Numbered from the stretch's first letter, positions 24,107 through 33,640 are shown. The stretch: 64,000 bases of DNA from JBFHIZ01 sp963666475 (GCA_963666475.2 CAXXJM010000001.1:1860001-1924000); one strand, 5' to 3'. Made by a program: numbers and translations. The notes: generated by a model not told the origin, from the sequence alone.

Positions 24107-24694
24107 ATGAATGTAAATGGAATTACTCGCGCAGAACCGACTGCAAACTTAAATCCTTCCACTTCGAGAGCACCCGAAGCTTCTCCTGTCAAAGAAGACA
24201 AAGATCACTCTGTCAAAGAATCGTCAGGAGTCGTATACGAAAAGTCATCGGAGTCAAAGGAAACCAAAACGGGGAACTTAAGTCACGCCGAAGTTGTTCA
24301 GCAAATGAAAGCTGATGCAGAGGCAAGAACCGAACAGTTTCGATCATTAGTCGAAAAGATCATATCCAAGCAATCTGCTGCAATCAAAGAACCAAGTAGC
24401 ATCTATAGCTACTTAGCGACCGGTGATTTCACAGTAGACGAAGCCACAAAGCTGAAAGCTCAAGAAGACATTTCAGAAAATGGCTATTGGGGTGCAGGTC
24501 AAACATCTGATCGAATTGTCGATTTCGCAATCGCACTTGCTGGAGGAGATACCTCCAAAGCTGAGATGCTAAAAAATGCTTTTATCGATGGGTACAAACA
24601 GGCCGAAGAGACCTGGGGAGGAGAACTTCCGGAAGTAAGTCAGAAAACCTACGATTTAGTCCTACAGAAACTAGATCAATGGTCTGAAACATAA
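24107..24694 (+). CDS. Hypothetical protein, possibly motility-associated
   Basis: 195 residues, no signal peptide or membrane helix. Residues 1-65 are low-complexity (Ser, Glu, Lys, Pro). Residues 70-195 look folded and helical, with SYLATGDFTVDEATKLKAQEDISENGYWGAGQTSDRI and FIDGYKQAEETWGGELPE. I do not recognise the family; from memory similar hydrophilic proteins occur in motile Lachnospiraceae. ATG with GGAGG. The possible sigma-28 promoter is the only hint of function. Confidence 0.85.
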   Translation: MNVNGITRAEPTANLNPSTSRAPEASPVKEDKDHSVKESSGVVYEKSSESKETKTGNLSHAEVVQQMKADAEARTEQFRSLVEKIISKQSAAIKEPSSIYSYLATGDFTVDEATKLKAQEDISENGYWGAGQTSDRIVDFAIALAGGDTSKAEMLKNAFIDGYKQAEETWGGELPEVSQKTYDLVLQKLDQWSET

Positions 24695-24706
24695 ACCACT
24701 CCAAAG

Positions 24707-24752
24707 AAAAACACCTGCTACATGAACTTACCACATGTACAGGTGTTTTTTG
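24707..24752 (+). terminator. Bidirectional terminator between the hypothetical gene and pyrD
   Basis: AAAACACCTG (24707-24716) pairs with CAGGTGTTTT (24740-24749), with T runs on both strands. It serves both convergent genes. Confidence 0.88.
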
Positions 24753-24758
24753 AGTATT

Positions 24759-25667
24759 TTATTTGACGCACCCAATTAAATCACGTATGTCAGAAATCTG
24801 ATACTGATCCATATATTCTTCAATTCCACGAATCACTTCAACCGTTGTATATGGATTTACAAAATTCATGGCTCCAACAGCCACCACACTCGCTCCTGCC
24901 ATGATAAATTCCAAAGCATCTTCTGCGTTTGCAATTCCTCCCATTCCAATAATTGGAATTTTGACTGCCTGATGCACTTGATGAACCATTCGAATTGCAA
25001 CGGGTTTTACAGCTGGTCCAGAAAGACCACCAGTCTTATTTGCTAATAGAAATTTTCGTTTATGTATATCTATTTTCATTCCAGTAATGGTATTAATTAA
25101 TGAAACCGCATCAGACCCTGCTGCCTCTGCTGCCCTAGCCATCTCCGTGATATCCGTCACATTCGGACTCAGTTTCATAATAATAGGTTGTTTTGCATGC
25201 TTCTTAATTTCTTTTGTGATATGAAAAAGCGCCTCTGCATTTTGACCAAAAGCAATGGCCCCTTCCCTAACATTTGGACAAGAAACGTTGATTTCCAACA
25301 TATGCACTGGCTGGTCAGCCAGCTTTTCCACCACTTCGATATATTCTTCTACTGTTTTTCCAGATACATTTACAATAACATTGGTGTCATATTGTTTTAG
25401 AAACGCAAGATCTCGCTCAATAAATACATCCACCCCAGGGTTTTGCAAACCAATTGCATTTAACATTCCTCCGTAGGTCTCTGCAACACGAGGTGTAGGA
25501 TTCCCCTTCCATGGTACGTTGGCAACACCCTTTGTCGTTACTGCTCCCAAAAGATTCAAATCTACAAACTCATCATATTCCATTCCAGATCCAAAGGTTC
25601 CAGATGCTGTGGTTACAGGATTCTTAAAATCAACGCCCGCAATCGTTACTTTTGTATTTTTAATCAT
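24759..25667 (-). CDS. pyrD: Dihydroorotate dehydrogenase, catalytic subunit (PyrDB, NAD-linked)
   Basis: 302 residues, FMN barrel. Seen: PVTTASGTFGSG, VNVSGKTVEEY, EINVSCPNVREG with the class 1B catalytic Cys, MKLSPNVTDI and IIGMGGIANAEDA. It oxidises dihydroorotate to orotate in the cytoplasm and passes electrons through PyrK to NAD. Its ATG overlaps the pyrK stop by one base (position 25667), so the subunits are co-translated. It is the last gene of pyrC-pyrK-pyrD, with a terminator just after it. Confidence 0.97.
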   Translation of the reverse strand: MIKNTKVTIAGVDFKNPVTTASGTFGSGMEYDEFVDLNLLGAVTTKGVANVPWKGNPTPRVAETYGGMLNAIGLQNPGVDVFIERDLAFLKQYDTNVIVNVSGKTVEEYIEVVEKLADQPVHMLEINVSCPNVREGAIAFGQNAEALFHITKEIKKHAKQPIIMKLSPNVTDITEMARAAEAAGSDAVSLINTITGMKIDIHKRKFLLANKTGGLSGPAVKPVAIRMVHQVHQAVKIPIIGMGGIANAEDALEFIMAGASVVAVGAMNFVNPYTTVEVIRGIEEYMDQYQISDIRDLIGCVK

Positions 25668-26455
25668 CAGATTTCCACCTCCTGTGCTTCAAAGACCGGA
25701 CCATCTGCGCATACTCTTGTGTTATTTACCTTGGAATGTTCATCAATCCCTTTGGTCTCGCATACACATCCCAAACAAGCCCCTACTCCACAAGCCATTC
25801 GTTCTTCCAAAGAAAGATATGCTTTGATTCCTTTTTCTGCTGCAAAGTGTTTGATTGCACGAAGCATCGGTGTAGGGCCACAGGAATAAATAATCTCAGC
25901 CGGAATCTTTTTTTCCTGCAAAACGGTCACGACATTTCCTTTGGTTCCAAGACTTCCATCATCCGTCGCAATATGAACCGTACCAAAAGCAGAAATTTCC
26001 TGATCCAGAAATGTTGTGGAATCACGATATCCCAAAATTATATGAATTTCGGTTGTGGCATCTGCGTTTTTTATGTCTTTTGCCAACTGAAGCATGGGAG
26101 GAATTCCAACCCCTCCTCCAAGTAATACCACGCATTTCCCTTTCGCTTCTTCAATTAAGAATCCGTTTCCAAGATTTCCCATAATTGAAATCGCATCTCC
26201 AGCCTGATAGGACGAAAACTCTTTTGTCCCTTCTCCAACCACACGATATACAAAACGAATCCTTCCCTGCGTTCTATCCGCTTCACAAACACTTATTGGT
26301 CTCGGAAGCAATGTTGACTGATTTTTTGGATAGATGGATAAAAACTGTCCTGCAACAACGTCTTTTCCTAAATCGGTAGTCACCCAAAGATCGTAAATAT
26401 CCTCTGTCAATTTTTTCTGCGAATATACAGTAGCTATTTGTTTCTTTTTCTTCAT
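25667..26455 (-). CDS. pyrK: Dihydroorotate dehydrogenase, electron-transfer subunit
   Basis: About 262 residues from the ATG at 26453-26455, with GAGG upstream; the longer frame runs back into pyrC. The ferredoxin reductase-like FAD domain has LLPRPISVCEAD (the RxxS/T FAD motif). The NAD domain starts at VVLLGGGVGIPPMLQLAK. The C-terminal 2Fe-2S ligands are the Cys residues of MACGVGACLGCVC and a later TRVCADGPVF. It carries electrons from PyrD to NAD. Confidence 0.96.
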   Translation of the reverse strand: MKKKKQIATVYSQKKLTEDIYDLWVTTDLGKDVVAGQFLSIYPKNQSTLLPRPISVCEADRTQGRIRFVYRVVGEGTKEFSSYQAGDAISIMGNLGNGFLIEEAKGKCVVLLGGGVGIPPMLQLAKDIKNADATTEIHIILGYRDSTTFLDQEISAFGTVHIATDDGSLGTKGNVVTVLQEKKIPAEIIYSCGPTPMLRAIKHFAAEKGIKAYLSLEERMACGVGACLGCVCETKGIDEHSKVNNTRVCADGPVFEAQEVEI

Positions 26456-26507
26456 GTTTATCCTCTTATTCTTATTCGATTTACCGGTATTCATATTCAT
26501 GTAATAC

Positions 26508-27818
26508 TCAATATTTGCGATATGCAATTTCTCCGTTTGTGATTGTATAGTAAATAACTCCGGAAAGATTCTCTCCAATGAGTGGTGAATTTTTTGATTT
26601 TGACGCGGGATGTGAATAAATTTCTTTTTCGTGTTCTGAAAAAATAACGAGATCTGCTATCCCACCTTCGCGGAGTTCACCAGCATCCAGTCCATATAGC
26701 CTTGCTGGATTACATGTCATTTTTTCTAATAATTGCATCAATGTCAAGTCCCCAGTTTCGACCAAATACATCAACCCAACGGACAAAGCTGTCTCAATTC
26801 CAATGATTCCACTAGGTGCCTCAAAGAAATCTCGGTCTTTTTCTTCCGTTGCATGTGGCGCATGATCTGTCGCAATAATTGGAATCACATTCTCCCTCAA
26901 TCCCTGCACAATTGCCAGGCGATCTTCTTCACTTCGTAGTGGTGGATTCATTTTGGCCAGTGTTCCTTTTTCTCGAACAGCTTCTTGTGTCATCGAAAAA
27001 TGGTGCGGTGCCGCTTCTGCATAAATTCGATCGCTTTTAATTCTAGCTTCGCGTATGAGTTCTACACTTTCCTTAGTACTAATATGTTGAATATTTAATA
27101 TGGCATTGGCGCGTAGAGCAATTTCGATATCTCGTTTGATGATTTCATACTCTGCGCGGCTAGTAGCCCCACCCACTCCAAATAGTTCTCTAGCAATCTC
27201 ATCGTTTATCCCGCTGTTCTCAATATATCTTACATCTTCTTCATGTAAGCTAATCGGCACACCCAAAGCAGCTGTTTTTTTCATGGCATCTTCTAAAAGT
27301 ATCTCATCCATAATTGGTTTTCCATCGTCGGTAAACCCTACTGCCCCAGCGTCAAGGAGCATTTCCATATCTGTCAGCTCTTTTCCGCCCATACCTTTTG
27401 TAACCGTCGCACAAGTCTTTATATGTACTTGTAAATCTTTTGCATTATTATATATATAGTCCATGACTTCTCTTGAGTCGCCGACTGGTGACGTATTTGC
27501 CATAAGTACAACCGTCGTAAAACCACCCTTTTTTGCCGCTCTTGCACCGGACAGAAGATCTCCCTTGTATGTATAGCCAGGATCCCGAAAGTGTGCATGA
27601 ACATCGATAAGTCCCGGTGCCACAATTTTTCCGGTCACATCATATTTTTCAACTGGTTCTTCTTCTGGAATTTGCTCCTGTACGCAAATAGCTTTTACTT
27701 TCTCATCATCCAGATTCTTTTCCATTCTCAATATCTTCGTTCCATATACGAGAACATCTAACAATTCTTCTCTTTTGCTTTTTGGATCAATCACATAACC
27801 GTTTTGAAATAATAACAT
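26508..27818 (-). CDS. pyrC: Dihydroorotase
   Basis: 436 residues, class I amidohydrolase. The metal-binding DVHAHFRDPG is near residue 75, further His ligands are in LHEED and IQHISTKES, and the catalytic Asp is in ATDHAPHATEEK. It cyclises carbamoyl aspartate to dihydroorotate, the step before PyrK/PyrD, matching the gene order. It is the first gene of the operon. I saw no PyrR-binding leader in the 190 bp upstream. Confidence 0.96.
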   Translation of the reverse strand: MLLFQNGYVIDPKSKREELLDVLVYGTKILRMEKNLDDEKVKAICVQEQIPEEEPVEKYDVTGKIVAPGLIDVHAHFRDPGYTYKGDLLSGARAAKKGGFTTVVLMANTSPVGDSREVMDYIYNNAKDLQVHIKTCATVTKGMGGKELTDMEMLLDAGAVGFTDDGKPIMDEILLEDAMKKTAALGVPISLHEEDVRYIENSGINDEIARELFGVGGATSRAEYEIIKRDIEIALRANAILNIQHISTKESVELIREARIKSDRIYAEAAPHHFSMTQEAVREKGTLAKMNPPLRSEEDRLAIVQGLRENVIPIIATDHAPHATEEKDRDFFEAPSGIIGIETALSVGLMYLVETGDLTLMQLLEKMTCNPARLYGLDAGELREGGIADLVIFSEHEKEIYSHPASKSKNSPLIGENLSGVIYYTITNGEIAYRKY

Positions 27819-27929
27819 GTTTTCTCCATTCTTTAATCACAATCTTCTCTCAAATCTCTTACAAGTATAATAGATTTGCCTTAAAATATCTACTTTTTTC
27901 CCACATTAACTTCAACCTATGTTTTTCCC

Positions 27930-27958
27930 TTGCACCACCCTATCAAAACCGATATAAT
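27930..27958 (+). promoter_or_regulatory. Promoter of the plsC-type acyltransferase
   Basis: TTGCAC (27930-27935), 17-bp spacer, TATAAT (27953-27958), 53 bp before the ATG. Confidence 0.75.
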
Positions 27959-28011
27959 GAAATGGCAATTTCAATGAATTTATCATATCACTCTACAAAG
28001 GAAGGTTTTTC

Positions 28012-28746
28012 ATGATTCGAATTATCACAGCATCCATATTTTTAATATTATTTTTAATAGGTAGTATACCCCTCATGATTATCGAATATATCGTTGGTCT
28101 TTTTTCAAAAGATATTCGTTCAAAAAGCTCTCTGGCCATTGTGAATTGGGCATTTAGATGCATTCTAAAAATTACTGGTGTAAAGCTTACTGTCATTGGA
28201 GAAGAACATGTTCCTAAGGACGAAGCCGTTCTATATGTTGGAAATCATACAAGTTTTTTTGACGTTCTCCTTACCTATACAAGAGTACCCAGACCAACTG
28301 GCTATATTGCAAAAAAAAGTATGGAAAAAGTACCTTTACTAAATATTTGGATGAAATTACTATACTGTCAGTTCTTGGACCGCGAAAATTTAAAAGCAGG
28401 AATGCAAACAATCCTAAAAAGTATAGATACCATTAAAAGCGGTGTATCCATGTGTATCTTCCCAGAAGGTACTAGAAATAAAACCCCGGACACACTCTTA
28501 CCTTTCCATGATGGCAGTCTGAAAATCGCAAAAAAAGCCAACTGCCGTATTGTTCCAATGGCTCTCACAAATGCTTCCGCAATATTTGAAGATCAATTTC
28601 CAAAAATCAAAAAAGTACATGTAATACTTGAATATGGCAAACCATATTACTACACGGATTTAAGTAAAGAAGACCAGAAAAATGTTGGTGCTTATGTACA
28701 AAACCAGATTCAAGAGATGCATTTAAAGAATAAGGCGCTTTTATAG
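28012..28746 (+). CDS. plsC: 1-acylglycerol-3-phosphate O-acyltransferase
   Basis: 244 residues. An N-terminal membrane helix (IITASIFLILFLIGSIPLMII) precedes the acyltransferase motifs NHTSFFD (NHx4D, catalytic His-Asp) and IFPEGTRNK (substrate binding). The family adds the second acyl chain to lysophosphatidic acid at the membrane. ATG after AAAGGAAGG. It is a single-gene unit with its own promoter and a strong terminator. Confidence 0.94.
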   Translation: MIRIITASIFLILFLIGSIPLMIIEYIVGLFSKDIRSKSSLAIVNWAFRCILKITGVKLTVIGEEHVPKDEAVLYVGNHTSFFDVLLTYTRVPRPTGYIAKKSMEKVPLLNIWMKLLYCQFLDRENLKAGMQTILKSIDTIKSGVSMCIFPEGTRNKTPDTLLPFHDGSLKIAKKANCRIVPMALTNASAIFEDQFPKIKKVHVILEYGKPYYYTDLSKEDQKNVGAYVQNQIQEMHLKNKALL

Positions 28747-28770
28747 GATTTTTGAGCGACTAAAATAAAG

Positions 28771-28853
28771 ACCTGTAGCACCAGTTACGAAGCAACACTT
28801 TCAGAAATGCGGAAGCGTGAGTTGCGAGCAATTGGTGCTACAGGTTTTATTTT
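28771..28853 (+). terminator. Long bidirectional terminator hairpin
   Basis: ACCTGTAGCACCA (28771-28783) pairs perfectly with TGGTGCTACAGGT (28833-28845), and a further imperfect stem continues inward. T-rich flanks lie on both strands. It lies between the convergent plsC and murF genes. Confidence 0.85.
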
Positions 28854-28918
28854 TATGTGTCTCTTTTTACTGAATTTCTTCAAAATCATCCCATACAAAA
28901 CTCATGGGCAACAATATC

Positions 28919-30304
28919 TTAATTTTCGGTCAACTTTTCTACAATTGCCGAAAACCCTTGCGAATTGGATGCCTTCACTAAGATGGTATCTCCTTTTTTC
29001 AAGATTTGATCTCTTTTTACGTAAAACTCTTCTTTTGTGTCAAAGTAATATATCTTTGCGTTTCGTTCTTCCTCTGTTTTTACTGCAGATTCTTTTGCAT
29101 ACTTCATTAATTTTCCTATAAAAATCAATACGTCGATTGGTTGTTTTCTTGCGCAGATTCCGACATTTTCATGAAGAATTTTGGATTCCTCACCAAGTTC
29201 GCCCATATCTCCTAAGATTGCAACCTTTCTTGTCTTTGCACTTGCTAATGTGTTGATTGCTGCACGCATAGAAACGGGATTTGCATTGTAGCAGTCATCT
29301 ATGATTGCGTACTTTTCGGTAGCAATCATATGGCTTCTGCTTCCAACCGTTCTCGTATGAAAAATGCCACGTTCTATTTCTTCTTTTGATAAGCCAAAAA
29401 TTTCTCCAACAGCAACTGCAGCAAGTGCATTATAAATCATATGTTGGCCTGGAAGCGGAATTTGTACATCATAATCCGTCTTTTTTCCTTGAATTCTACA
29501 ATGCGTGCCTTCCAATCCAAAGTCATTCACATCAAGAACTGTAACATCGTTTTCTTTTCGAACCCCAAAATGTACTCTCTTTTTTGCTTTTGGTTCTGGA
29601 ATCGACAATAGCATCTGATCGTCTCCATTACTTACTAAGGTACCATCAATCTTCATAAAATCTAGCAGCTTGGATTTTGCATCCAAAACACCTTGTAGCG
29701 ACCCAAGATACTCCAAATGACATTCTCCAATGTTTGTCATGACACTTACATCCGGTTTGGATGCCTCAGCCATTTTTTCCATTTCTCCGAACTGGCTAAT
29801 TCCCATTTCAAGAACAGCTACTTCATGCAGTTCTGTAATCTCAAAAATCGTCAAAGGAAGTCCAATTAGATTGTTATGATTTCCTGTTGTTTTATGCACT
29901 CGATATTTTTCTGACAACACAGAGGCAATAAATTCCTTCGTTGTTGTCTTACCAACACTTCCTGTAATCGCAACAATACGAATATCCAACTGCCTACGAT
30001 AAAATTTTGCCAAATCCAAAAGTGCTTTTAAACAGTCTTGTACTACAATGTACGAGATTTCCACATCCACTGGCTCATCTTCACAGATTACACAAAGTGC
30101 ACCGGCACTTGCTACATCTGTGATAAATGTATGTCCGTCAACACGTTTTCCTCTCGTCGCAACAAACAGTCCATCCTTTTGAATGAGTCTAGAGTCGATA
30201 GCTACGCTGCTCACGACCTCTGCGTACTCGATCCCTGGTTTTTGAATCACATGCAACTTCCCATTCACAGCTTTTGCAATATTCTCGAGTGTCATATTTT
30301 TCAT
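28919..30304 (-). CDS. murF: UDP-MurNAc-tripeptide--D-alanyl-D-alanine ligase
   Basis: About 461 residues from the ATG at 30302-30304 (GGGGGAA upstream). The Mur ligase ATP loop is ITGSVGKTTTKEF. The central domain has NHNNLIGLPLTIF, and the C-terminal domain has IIDDCYNANPVSM and ILGDMGELG. It attaches D-Ala-D-Ala to the peptidoglycan precursor in the cytoplasm. It follows ddl by 2 bp, so the enzyme making the dipeptide and the enzyme using it are co-expressed. Confidence 0.97.
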   Translation of the reverse strand: MKNMTLENIAKAVNGKLHVIQKPGIEYAEVVSSVAIDSRLIQKDGLFVATRGKRVDGHTFITDVASAGALCVICEDEPVDVEISYIVVQDCLKALLDLAKFYRRQLDIRIVAITGSVGKTTTKEFIASVLSEKYRVHKTTGNHNNLIGLPLTIFEITELHEVAVLEMGISQFGEMEKMAEASKPDVSVMTNIGECHLEYLGSLQGVLDAKSKLLDFMKIDGTLVSNGDDQMLLSIPEPKAKKRVHFGVRKENDVTVLDVNDFGLEGTHCRIQGKKTDYDVQIPLPGQHMIYNALAAVAVGEIFGLSKEEIERGIFHTRTVGSRSHMIATEKYAIIDDCYNANPVSMRAAINTLASAKTRKVAILGDMGELGEESKILHENVGICARKQPIDVLIFIGKLMKYAKESAVKTEEERNAKIYYFDTKEEFYVKRDQILKKGDTILVKASNSQGFSAIVEKLTEN

Positions 30305-30306
30305 GA

Positions 30307-31350
30307 CTATTTCCCCCTTTTTTGCATGGACAGCATTACGATTTCTTCGCATAATGCATCAAAATCCATCCCTACGGCAGCCGCTTCTTGTGGTAGCAAG
30401 GACGTTGGTGTCATTCCGGGTAGCGTGTTTGCCTCAAGACAGAAAAAATTACCGTTTTTGTCTAGCATAAAGTCCATTCGAGCATAAACTTCATAGCGAA
30501 GTGCAAAGAATACTTTTTCCGCGGCTTTACGCATTTGTATTGCCAACTCTTCTGGGAGATCTGCTGGGCAAACCTCCTCTGCACTTCCTTTTTGATATTT
30601 GTTTTTATAATCATAAAAGCCAACTTTTGGAATGATCTCGATGACAGGTAGTGCTTTACCAGCCAAAACGCCCACCGAAAATTCTCTGCCCTTAATACAT
30701 TCTTCAATGACTAACTCGTCTTCAAAAGAGAAAGCCTGCTCTTTGGCATCCAAATATTCCTGCTCATTGTCTGCCATGTAAACGCCTACACTAGATCCCC
30801 CGCATACAGTCTTCACGACTAATGGAAACGTCACCACTCGATTCTCAGGTTTGTCTTCCATCCCTTGAATCAATCGAAATCCTTTTGGCGTAGAAATCTG
30901 ATATGCTGCCATAATTTCTTTTGCAATTGTTTTATCCATTGCGAGCATTGCACTTGCATAATTTGTTCCGGTATATTTCACACCTAAAAGATCAAATGTA
31001 GCCTGTACTTTTCCATTTTCTCCGCTTGCCCCATGAAGCGCAATAAACACAATATCTGCTGATTTACATAATTCTAAGACATTGGGTCCAAAAAAGGTCT
31101 CTCCACCATCCTCTCGTGCTTTCTTTATTTCTATGAGATTTGGGGCAACTTCACTAATTTTTTCAGGACGATTTGAAATATCTTTGCAAGTTTCAAATAC
31201 CTTTAAATCTGAAACATCCGTTCCTAAATAAGCATCCACAAGGATTGCCTGATGTCCTCTTCTTATAAGTGCCTGATGGATCATTGCTCCAGAACTAAAA
31301 GAAACATCTCTTTCCGTGCTAAATCCTCCAGCTAAAACCACTATTTTCAT
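30307..31350 (-). CDS. ddl: D-alanine--D-alanine ligase
   Basis: 347 residues, ATP-grasp fold. The N-terminus VVLAGGFSTERDVSFSSG, then LHGASGENGKVQ, VVKTVCGGSSVGVYMA and a C-terminal FFCLEANTLPGMTPTSLLPQ are Ddl signatures. It makes D-Ala-D-Ala for MurF. The substrate loop carries no obvious D-lactate-type change. ATG with AAAGG about 12 nt upstream, a weak site. Confidence 0.96.
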   Translation of the reverse strand: MKIVVLAGGFSTERDVSFSSGAMIHQALIRRGHQAILVDAYLGTDVSDLKVFETCKDISNRPEKISEVAPNLIEIKKAREDGGETFFGPNVLELCKSADIVFIALHGASGENGKVQATFDLLGVKYTGTNYASAMLAMDKTIAKEIMAAYQISTPKGFRLIQGMEDKPENRVVTFPLVVKTVCGGSSVGVYMADNEQEYLDAKEQAFSFEDELVIEECIKGREFSVGVLAGKALPVIEIIPKVGFYDYKNKYQKGSAEEVCPADLPEELAIQMRKAAEKVFFALRYEVYARMDFMLDKNGNFFCLEANTLPGMTPTSLLPQEAAAVGMDFDALCEEIVMLSMQKRGK

Positions 31351-31375
31351 TTATATTCCATACCTTTCATGTTCA

Positions 31376-32803
31376 TTATTCTTCTAGCATTGCTTGCATT
31401 TTTCTTCCTAAAATAAGGAGATATTGATTATTCAATAATACATTGTTCTCAAAAGATTCCTTGGAAACAGTATATCCTATTTCTTCGCTATAGGAAAGAC
31501 CATCCATATTGATTCCAGTAAAATAAGAAAAAATCTCATCCAATAGCTCCTCATATTCCTGGCTATAATTTAGCTCATGAATCCATAATAGTTCGATGCA
31601 CTGAAACAAAAAATCTTCAGCTTCCGACTCACGTACCATATAATAGCTGGTTCGATAATCATCTTCCCATGCAATCACTTCTTTTCTCATCAAAGCCATT
31701 TGATCAATACAAAAATCGACATTTACACTGCGGCGAATAGACATATAGGCTGTATTTCCATAAAACATGTCTCGATCTTCAATGTGTGTTCCACCGCTTT
31801 CTACTGCATAGGTTTCAGCACTTTTACGATACGTGTATCTTCCCGTTAGTTTATATAACTCTGACGAAGCAAAATAGGCTATTTCTGAAGTTATGACCGA
31901 CACCTTTCCTGATGCAGAGTCCTCTGCTTCTTTTTTCATCAATTCAACTGCATAGGTATATTTTTGTTCCGCAAATTTTGTATACGTTGATGTTTGTGAA
32001 GAATCATATCGGTTAACCGTATCGGCAAGTTTTCCAAAAAAAGCCGCTTGTCTCATCTCGTCTACCGCGGTAATATCTAATTTTGTATTGGTTTTGTTAC
32101 TTTCATTAATTTCTTCTGGGTAAATATCATATTTCATGATTTCATCAGCTACTTCCAACATATAATCCAATATGTCAGGAATATTATTCTGTGTAGAAAA
32201 CAAATCCCCATCAAAAAACCCACCAGGATACATTTCTAACGCGAGGAGTACCGGAAATAATTCTTCCAAATTCTCTGAATTAAAATATCTTCTAGTATCT
32301 TGTTTGATAAAATTTTCTACAACTGACTGGTAAAGAACCTGAATATCTTTCGATTTTTTTATGGAAAAGGGATAGGATTGACCAATTCTATCAGTCTGCA
32401 CATAATAGATTCCTTCTTGCCTAAGTTCAGTAAAATATCCAATCGACAATTCTGCATTTGATGTATGTACTAAATCACCCTCATAGACTAAGTTCCCGGT
32501 AACGTACTCATATACTTGAAAAGTATCACTTAGTTCATCTCCCCGAAAGAGTACCGTCTTTATTCCTTCAATCTCATACCCAGCCTGATCAATGATTACG
32601 TTTGGTGTGTATTCTTTGGTATCATATGAAATTTCGTATTCACTCGCAAATGCGTCTCCTTCGACTGCACTTTGAACAATTGGTTCACTTTCCTGCTCGT
32701 TGGTTTCTTCTTCATGACAGCCACTCAAAGTCATACAAAAAAAGAATGTGGACAAGCCCAGGATCCATTTCAATTTTCTATGTTTATGTCCTATATTCTT
32801 CAA
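31376..32803 (-). CDS. GH9-like lipoprotein, apparently without the catalytic motif
   Basis: 475 residues. A lipoprotein signal (LSGC, Cys29) and an acidic linker lead to an immunoglobulin-like domain at about 65-150 (NVIIDQAGYEIEGIKTVLF, then GYFTELRQEGIYYVQTD), as at the N-terminus of GH9 cellulases. A helical region follows with YPGGFFDGDL and NNIPDILDYMLEVADEIMK, recalling GH9 but without the GWYDAGD catalytic Asp pair. It is therefore probably a surface-bound carbohydrate-binding or otherwise repurposed relative. It lies 25 bp upstream of ddl and may be co-transcribed with cell-wall genes. Confidence 0.7.
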   Translation of the reverse strand: MKNIGHKHRKLKWILGLSTFFFCMTLSGCHEEETNEQESEPIVQSAVEGDAFASEYEISYDTKEYTPNVIIDQAGYEIEGIKTVLFRGDELSDTFQVYEYVTGNLVYEGDLVHTSNAELSIGYFTELRQEGIYYVQTDRIGQSYPFSIKKSKDIQVLYQSVVENFIKQDTRRYFNSENLEELFPVLLALEMYPGGFFDGDLFSTQNNIPDILDYMLEVADEIMKYDIYPEEINESNKTNTKLDITAVDEMRQAAFFGKLADTVNRYDSSQTSTYTKFAEQKYTYAVELMKKEAEDSASGKVSVITSEIAYFASSELYKLTGRYTYRKSAETYAVESGGTHIEDRDMFYGNTAYMSIRRSVNVDFCIDQMALMRKEVIAWEDDYRTSYYMVRESEAEDFLFQCIELLWIHELNYSQEYEELLDEIFSYFTGINMDGLSYSEEIGYTVSKESFENNVLLNNQYLLILGRKMQAMLEE

Positions 32804-32949
32804 TCTTACTTACCGACCTTCCTATGCATTTATTATACTCTGTAGACAAATTCACGTAAAGATTGATTTTATTCCCATTTTGTTTTTTTTGTGCTACTAT
32901 AGAAACATAAAGTTAGTCAACTATTCACCTGTTCGTTTGGAGGAATCTT

Positions 32950-33570
32950 ATGAATATTACAGAAATCGAAAAAAGCGTTGGACTCACAAAAGCAAATATC
33001 AAATACTATCAAAGCGAAGGCCTTCTCGCACCTGGAAAAAACTCAGAGACTGGAAAAATCGACTATACTGCTGATGATCAAGCTGCACTTAAAAAAATAA
33101 AGATCTTACGTACCGCAGGTGTTCCTCTCGAAGCCATCAAGACCCTCATGCTTTCAAACAAAAGTATGGTAGATGCACTAAATGAAACGGAAAAAGCACT
33201 TACAGACCAAATGAATATATTAGAAGAAAAGCGTGTACTCTGCATGACAATTCGAAATCGAGAAGAAGCTTTTCACAACATGGATCTTAGTGCCTACAAC
33301 CTCGAAACACAAACTCCACATGTAGATCCAAAAGCAGTCTGTAAATCTGACAAGGTATTCCGTTCAAAATTCATTGATTTTCTTGCAACACTTATAGGAG
33401 CGCTCGCCGCATTAGTACTTTTATTGGTGCCTGCTTATTTTAACCTTACCGAATCCATGACCACATTCCCATGGTGGGGAATTTCTATCTGCGCTGCACT
33501 GATCATCGTGTCTTTTGTCATTCTGTTTACCAGCGATTATAAAAAAAACACTCCGAAGTCACATAAGTGA
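32950..33570 (+). CDS. MerR-type regulator with C-terminal membrane segments
   Basis: 206 residues. The MerR winged helix is at the N-terminus (ITEIEKSVGLTKANIKYYQSEGLLAPGKN...IDYTADDQAALKKIKILRTAGVPLEAIKTLM). A dimerization coiled coil (about 75-105) follows. Two hydrophobic helices are at about 145-165 and 175-195 (FLATLIGALAALVLLLVPAYF and WWGISICAALIIVSFVILF). No Cys-rich metal site is seen. The regulator is thus tied to the membrane, perhaps sensing it. The terminator includes its stop codon. Confidence 0.88.
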   Translation: MNITEIEKSVGLTKANIKYYQSEGLLAPGKNSETGKIDYTADDQAALKKIKILRTAGVPLEAIKTLMLSNKSMVDALNETEKALTDQMNILEEKRVLCMTIRNREEAFHNMDLSAYNLETQTPHVDPKAVCKSDKVFRSKFIDFLATLIGALAALVLLLVPAYFNLTESMTTFPWWGISICAALIIVSFVILFTSDYKKNTPKSHK

Positions 33571-33586
33571 TTTCGGAGCTTTTTTT
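33551..33586 (+). terminator. Terminator overlapping the MerR gene stop
   Basis: CTCCGAAGTCAC (33551-33562) pairs with GTGATTTCGGAG (33567-33578), followed by seven T residues. The TGA stop is in the stem. Confidence 0.9.
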
Positions 33587-33640
33587 ATAATCTTAATAAC
33601 CACACATTTATCATAATAATATGAAAGAATCACATTCTAA

